A stretch of DNA of 64,000 bases, from the NCBI GenBank assembly GCA_948146395.1, contig OX411547.1:30236614-30300613 (forward strand), given 5' to 3'. This stretch comes from Fragum whitleyi. Its lineage: Eukaryota; Mollusca; Bivalvia; Cardiida; Cardiidae. Positions 39,901 to 42,900 of the stretch are shown here, one piece after another (the first letter of the stretch is position 1; every line of letters starts with the position of its first letter). Made by a program: the position numbers and the translations under genes. Under the pieces are notes generated by a model. The model was not told where the DNA came from. It was given only the letters and a program-made list of their open reading frames with translations, and made no database searches.

Positions 39901-42900
39901 CAGCCAAGAAGTGATGGAAGGTATGAGCTTTGTTGAAGAGTATCCCGTGGAAACTGTCATAGGATCAAGGTAAGTCATAAATGAAAAAAAGATAAACATA
40001 AACTGACCTTAGCAGAATTATTCCTTGGGTGACCTTCCGCAAAATTTGTCCTTGAAATTTTGATTGATCCCTAAACATGTATATGGGCCTTACAGGATGG
40101 GCTTTTTTTTTTTGAAATCTCTAAACATCTTCCTTTCCCAGTTGGCTAAATTCAACCAAACTTGGTACCTTGGATGACACTTTTGAAAAGTTGTCTGTAA
40201 AATTTTGATTGACCCCTAATATGGACTTGTAGAAGTTTAAAGTCTTTCCTCTCAATTTCAATCAAACTTAGCATGGTTCATATTTAGGTGAGCAATTTAG
40301 GGTCATTCTCACCCTCTTGTGTATGCTTTATCTGGCACAAAACAACTATAAGCATCCGACGCCATAAGCAGTACTCTTGTTAAAACTTTATTTCTTTTCA
40401 CACTTATATTTGTTAACTGTTTATTAATCTTCAACAGTGTGCAAAAATGGTATAATTTGATATAGGAAATCAACCCATTCCAAGATATACCCTGTTTTGG
40501 ATGCCAACCCTTGTTTGGATGCCCCTGGATGCTTCATAAAAGCAATGTGTAAATCGATGATAATGCTTACAAGCAATTATTTCATTGTCCACAATGTTTT
40601 GCCTCCTTGAAAGACAAAGATATTTAAATAAATAGATTGGTTCTAGTACAGGTTAACCAGAGGCTGCATTTCAGAAATTCTTTAACAGGATGGTAGATTG
40701 GTCATTCTAGATCCACATTATTAGTAAGGTGCCAAAAGTTTTGACCCTAGTCAGTCGGCATTCTAACTAGGGTCGACACTTTACGCACTACCCAGATGGT
40801 CCCTTTTTACTTGAGGTGTCACACATGTAATTTCAGTTCTGGTATGGTCCAAGACATAGTAGAGGTACAACAATATCAATCAGCTCCTATTTTCGGGGAC
40901 AGGTAAGAAAGATTAAAACTCTTTTCCCTCTAAAATTGTAGACTAAGTTCAGCCTTTATGTTTATAACTGGAGGCTAATCATTGTCCTAGAAAACTGAAC
41001 AAAATTTGAAAGCTTAGATGAAAATCATATACTGCCAAACTGAAGTTAAGGGCTGGAGAGAAAAAAATCACTAGCATCTATAAAAAACACTGAAACAGGA
41101 TCATCTCTTGCATTACTAAAATTTGACATTTCAACTTTGGAATAGTGTGATCAAGACCAACAACAAAGACATGTCAAAGGCCGTAAAACATTGAAAATAC
41201 CCAACCCCCATATAAGAACAAAAAAGTGTTTTTTTTTACTTCAATAACAGGTGTGTCCCCTATGAGCTGCAAGGCATTCACCAATAAGTAAGCATTGAGG
41301 TCACATGGTTCCGAAGAACCTGCTGAGGCATGAGGATCCATGCTTGCTGCAAAAAATGGAAGAGTTTGTCAACATTAACTGGTGGGAGGTGATTGTCTCC
41401 TCTCATGTTATTTGTGCCAGGTCAGGTCAGGGCTGCCCAGTACAAATGCTCAATTTATTGATGCTGTAAAAAAATCTTTACCTAGTGCTATCCTTGCACA
41501 ATTAGGAGTTGCATTATCAACCTGCGAGTTACAATTTCATTCCTGTAACAAACAGCAGTGGAATTTTCTCTGACACAATAAAGTGGTGTACCCCTATGAA
41601 GATGGAAGCCAGCCCATACCATTACAGTACCTGCCATCTTCCTGCACTCAGGAGTCAATAAAAGGTTCACCTGGAAAAAAGGTTCTTTAAAACCAAAGAA
41701 AGCAGGTAAAAAGGACAAACAGTAGAAGCAATGCTGCTTCTACAGATAAGGCAAAACAACAATTTACCAAAATCATTGTGTTTGCACAATGTTTCATGGC
41801 CACTGAAAACAGTGTTGATGAATGGGAAATCTTGCAAAAAATGGTCAGGCATGTGAATAGGTTAAACATTTAAGAAGAATAAAATTCAAGTTTCTGTTCA
41901 TTATACAGTTTCAACAAAATTAACAAAAGACAGTTACCAAATTTAAAGGCAAGCCCTTAACCTGGGTTCGGCAGTATAGTATGTGTCTATACACTGTATA
42001 GACCCATACTATATTTTTGCTCTTAGTCCTAAATTTTGGGAAGCAGAGTGAGTATTGTAAACAAACTTCTCAGAAATGACCTTCTGTTGAAGAACTTTTG
42101 AAATACCGTACTTCTTTCTCACACTGTTTCTAACCTGCAGTTGAAACATTGAGAAATTGACATTGGGAATGATATTTAAATGAAACTGAAAGAGTGTGAT
42201 GGCAAACATTTGATGATATGAACGGTTTGGGTTTTTTTATCCCTCGCCGAAAAAATTATCCCCTGCCATTTTCGGCGAGGGGATATAGTAATGTTCTCCG
42301 TCCGTCATTCCCCCATTCCGTCATTCTGATTCCGTCATTCCGTCTTTCTGTCACTAAACTTGTCCGGAGCATATCTCCTAAAGTATAATAGCTATCAACT
42401 TGAAACATTATGGGTGGATAGATCTCATGGAGGAGAAGTGCAGTGCACAAGAACTACAACTCTTGCTTGCATAATTTTGGAGTTATTGCCCTTTGTTATT
42501 TGTAAGACTTAAATTTTGTCTGGAGCATATCTCCTAAAGTATAATAGCTATCAACTTGAAACTTTATGGGTGGATAGATCTCATGGAGGAGAAGTGCAGT
42601 GCACAAGAACTTTAACTCTGGCTTGCATAATTTTGGAGTTATTGCCCTTTGTTATTTTAAAGACTTAGATTTTGTAGGGGCTTAATTTCTTAAAGTAGAA
42701 ACTTTAATCTATTAGGCTTCAGTTTACTATCAAGCTTTCTCGTGGGGGTTGGCCATGTCCGACATGGCTCTTGTTATGCCCCCGATAGGGAGGCATCATA
42801 AATTTGACTTGTCCGTCCGTCCGTCTGTCCGTCCGTCTGTCCGTCCGTCTGTCCGTCCGTCCGTCATTCCGTCCAAAAACTTTAACATTGGCCATAACTT

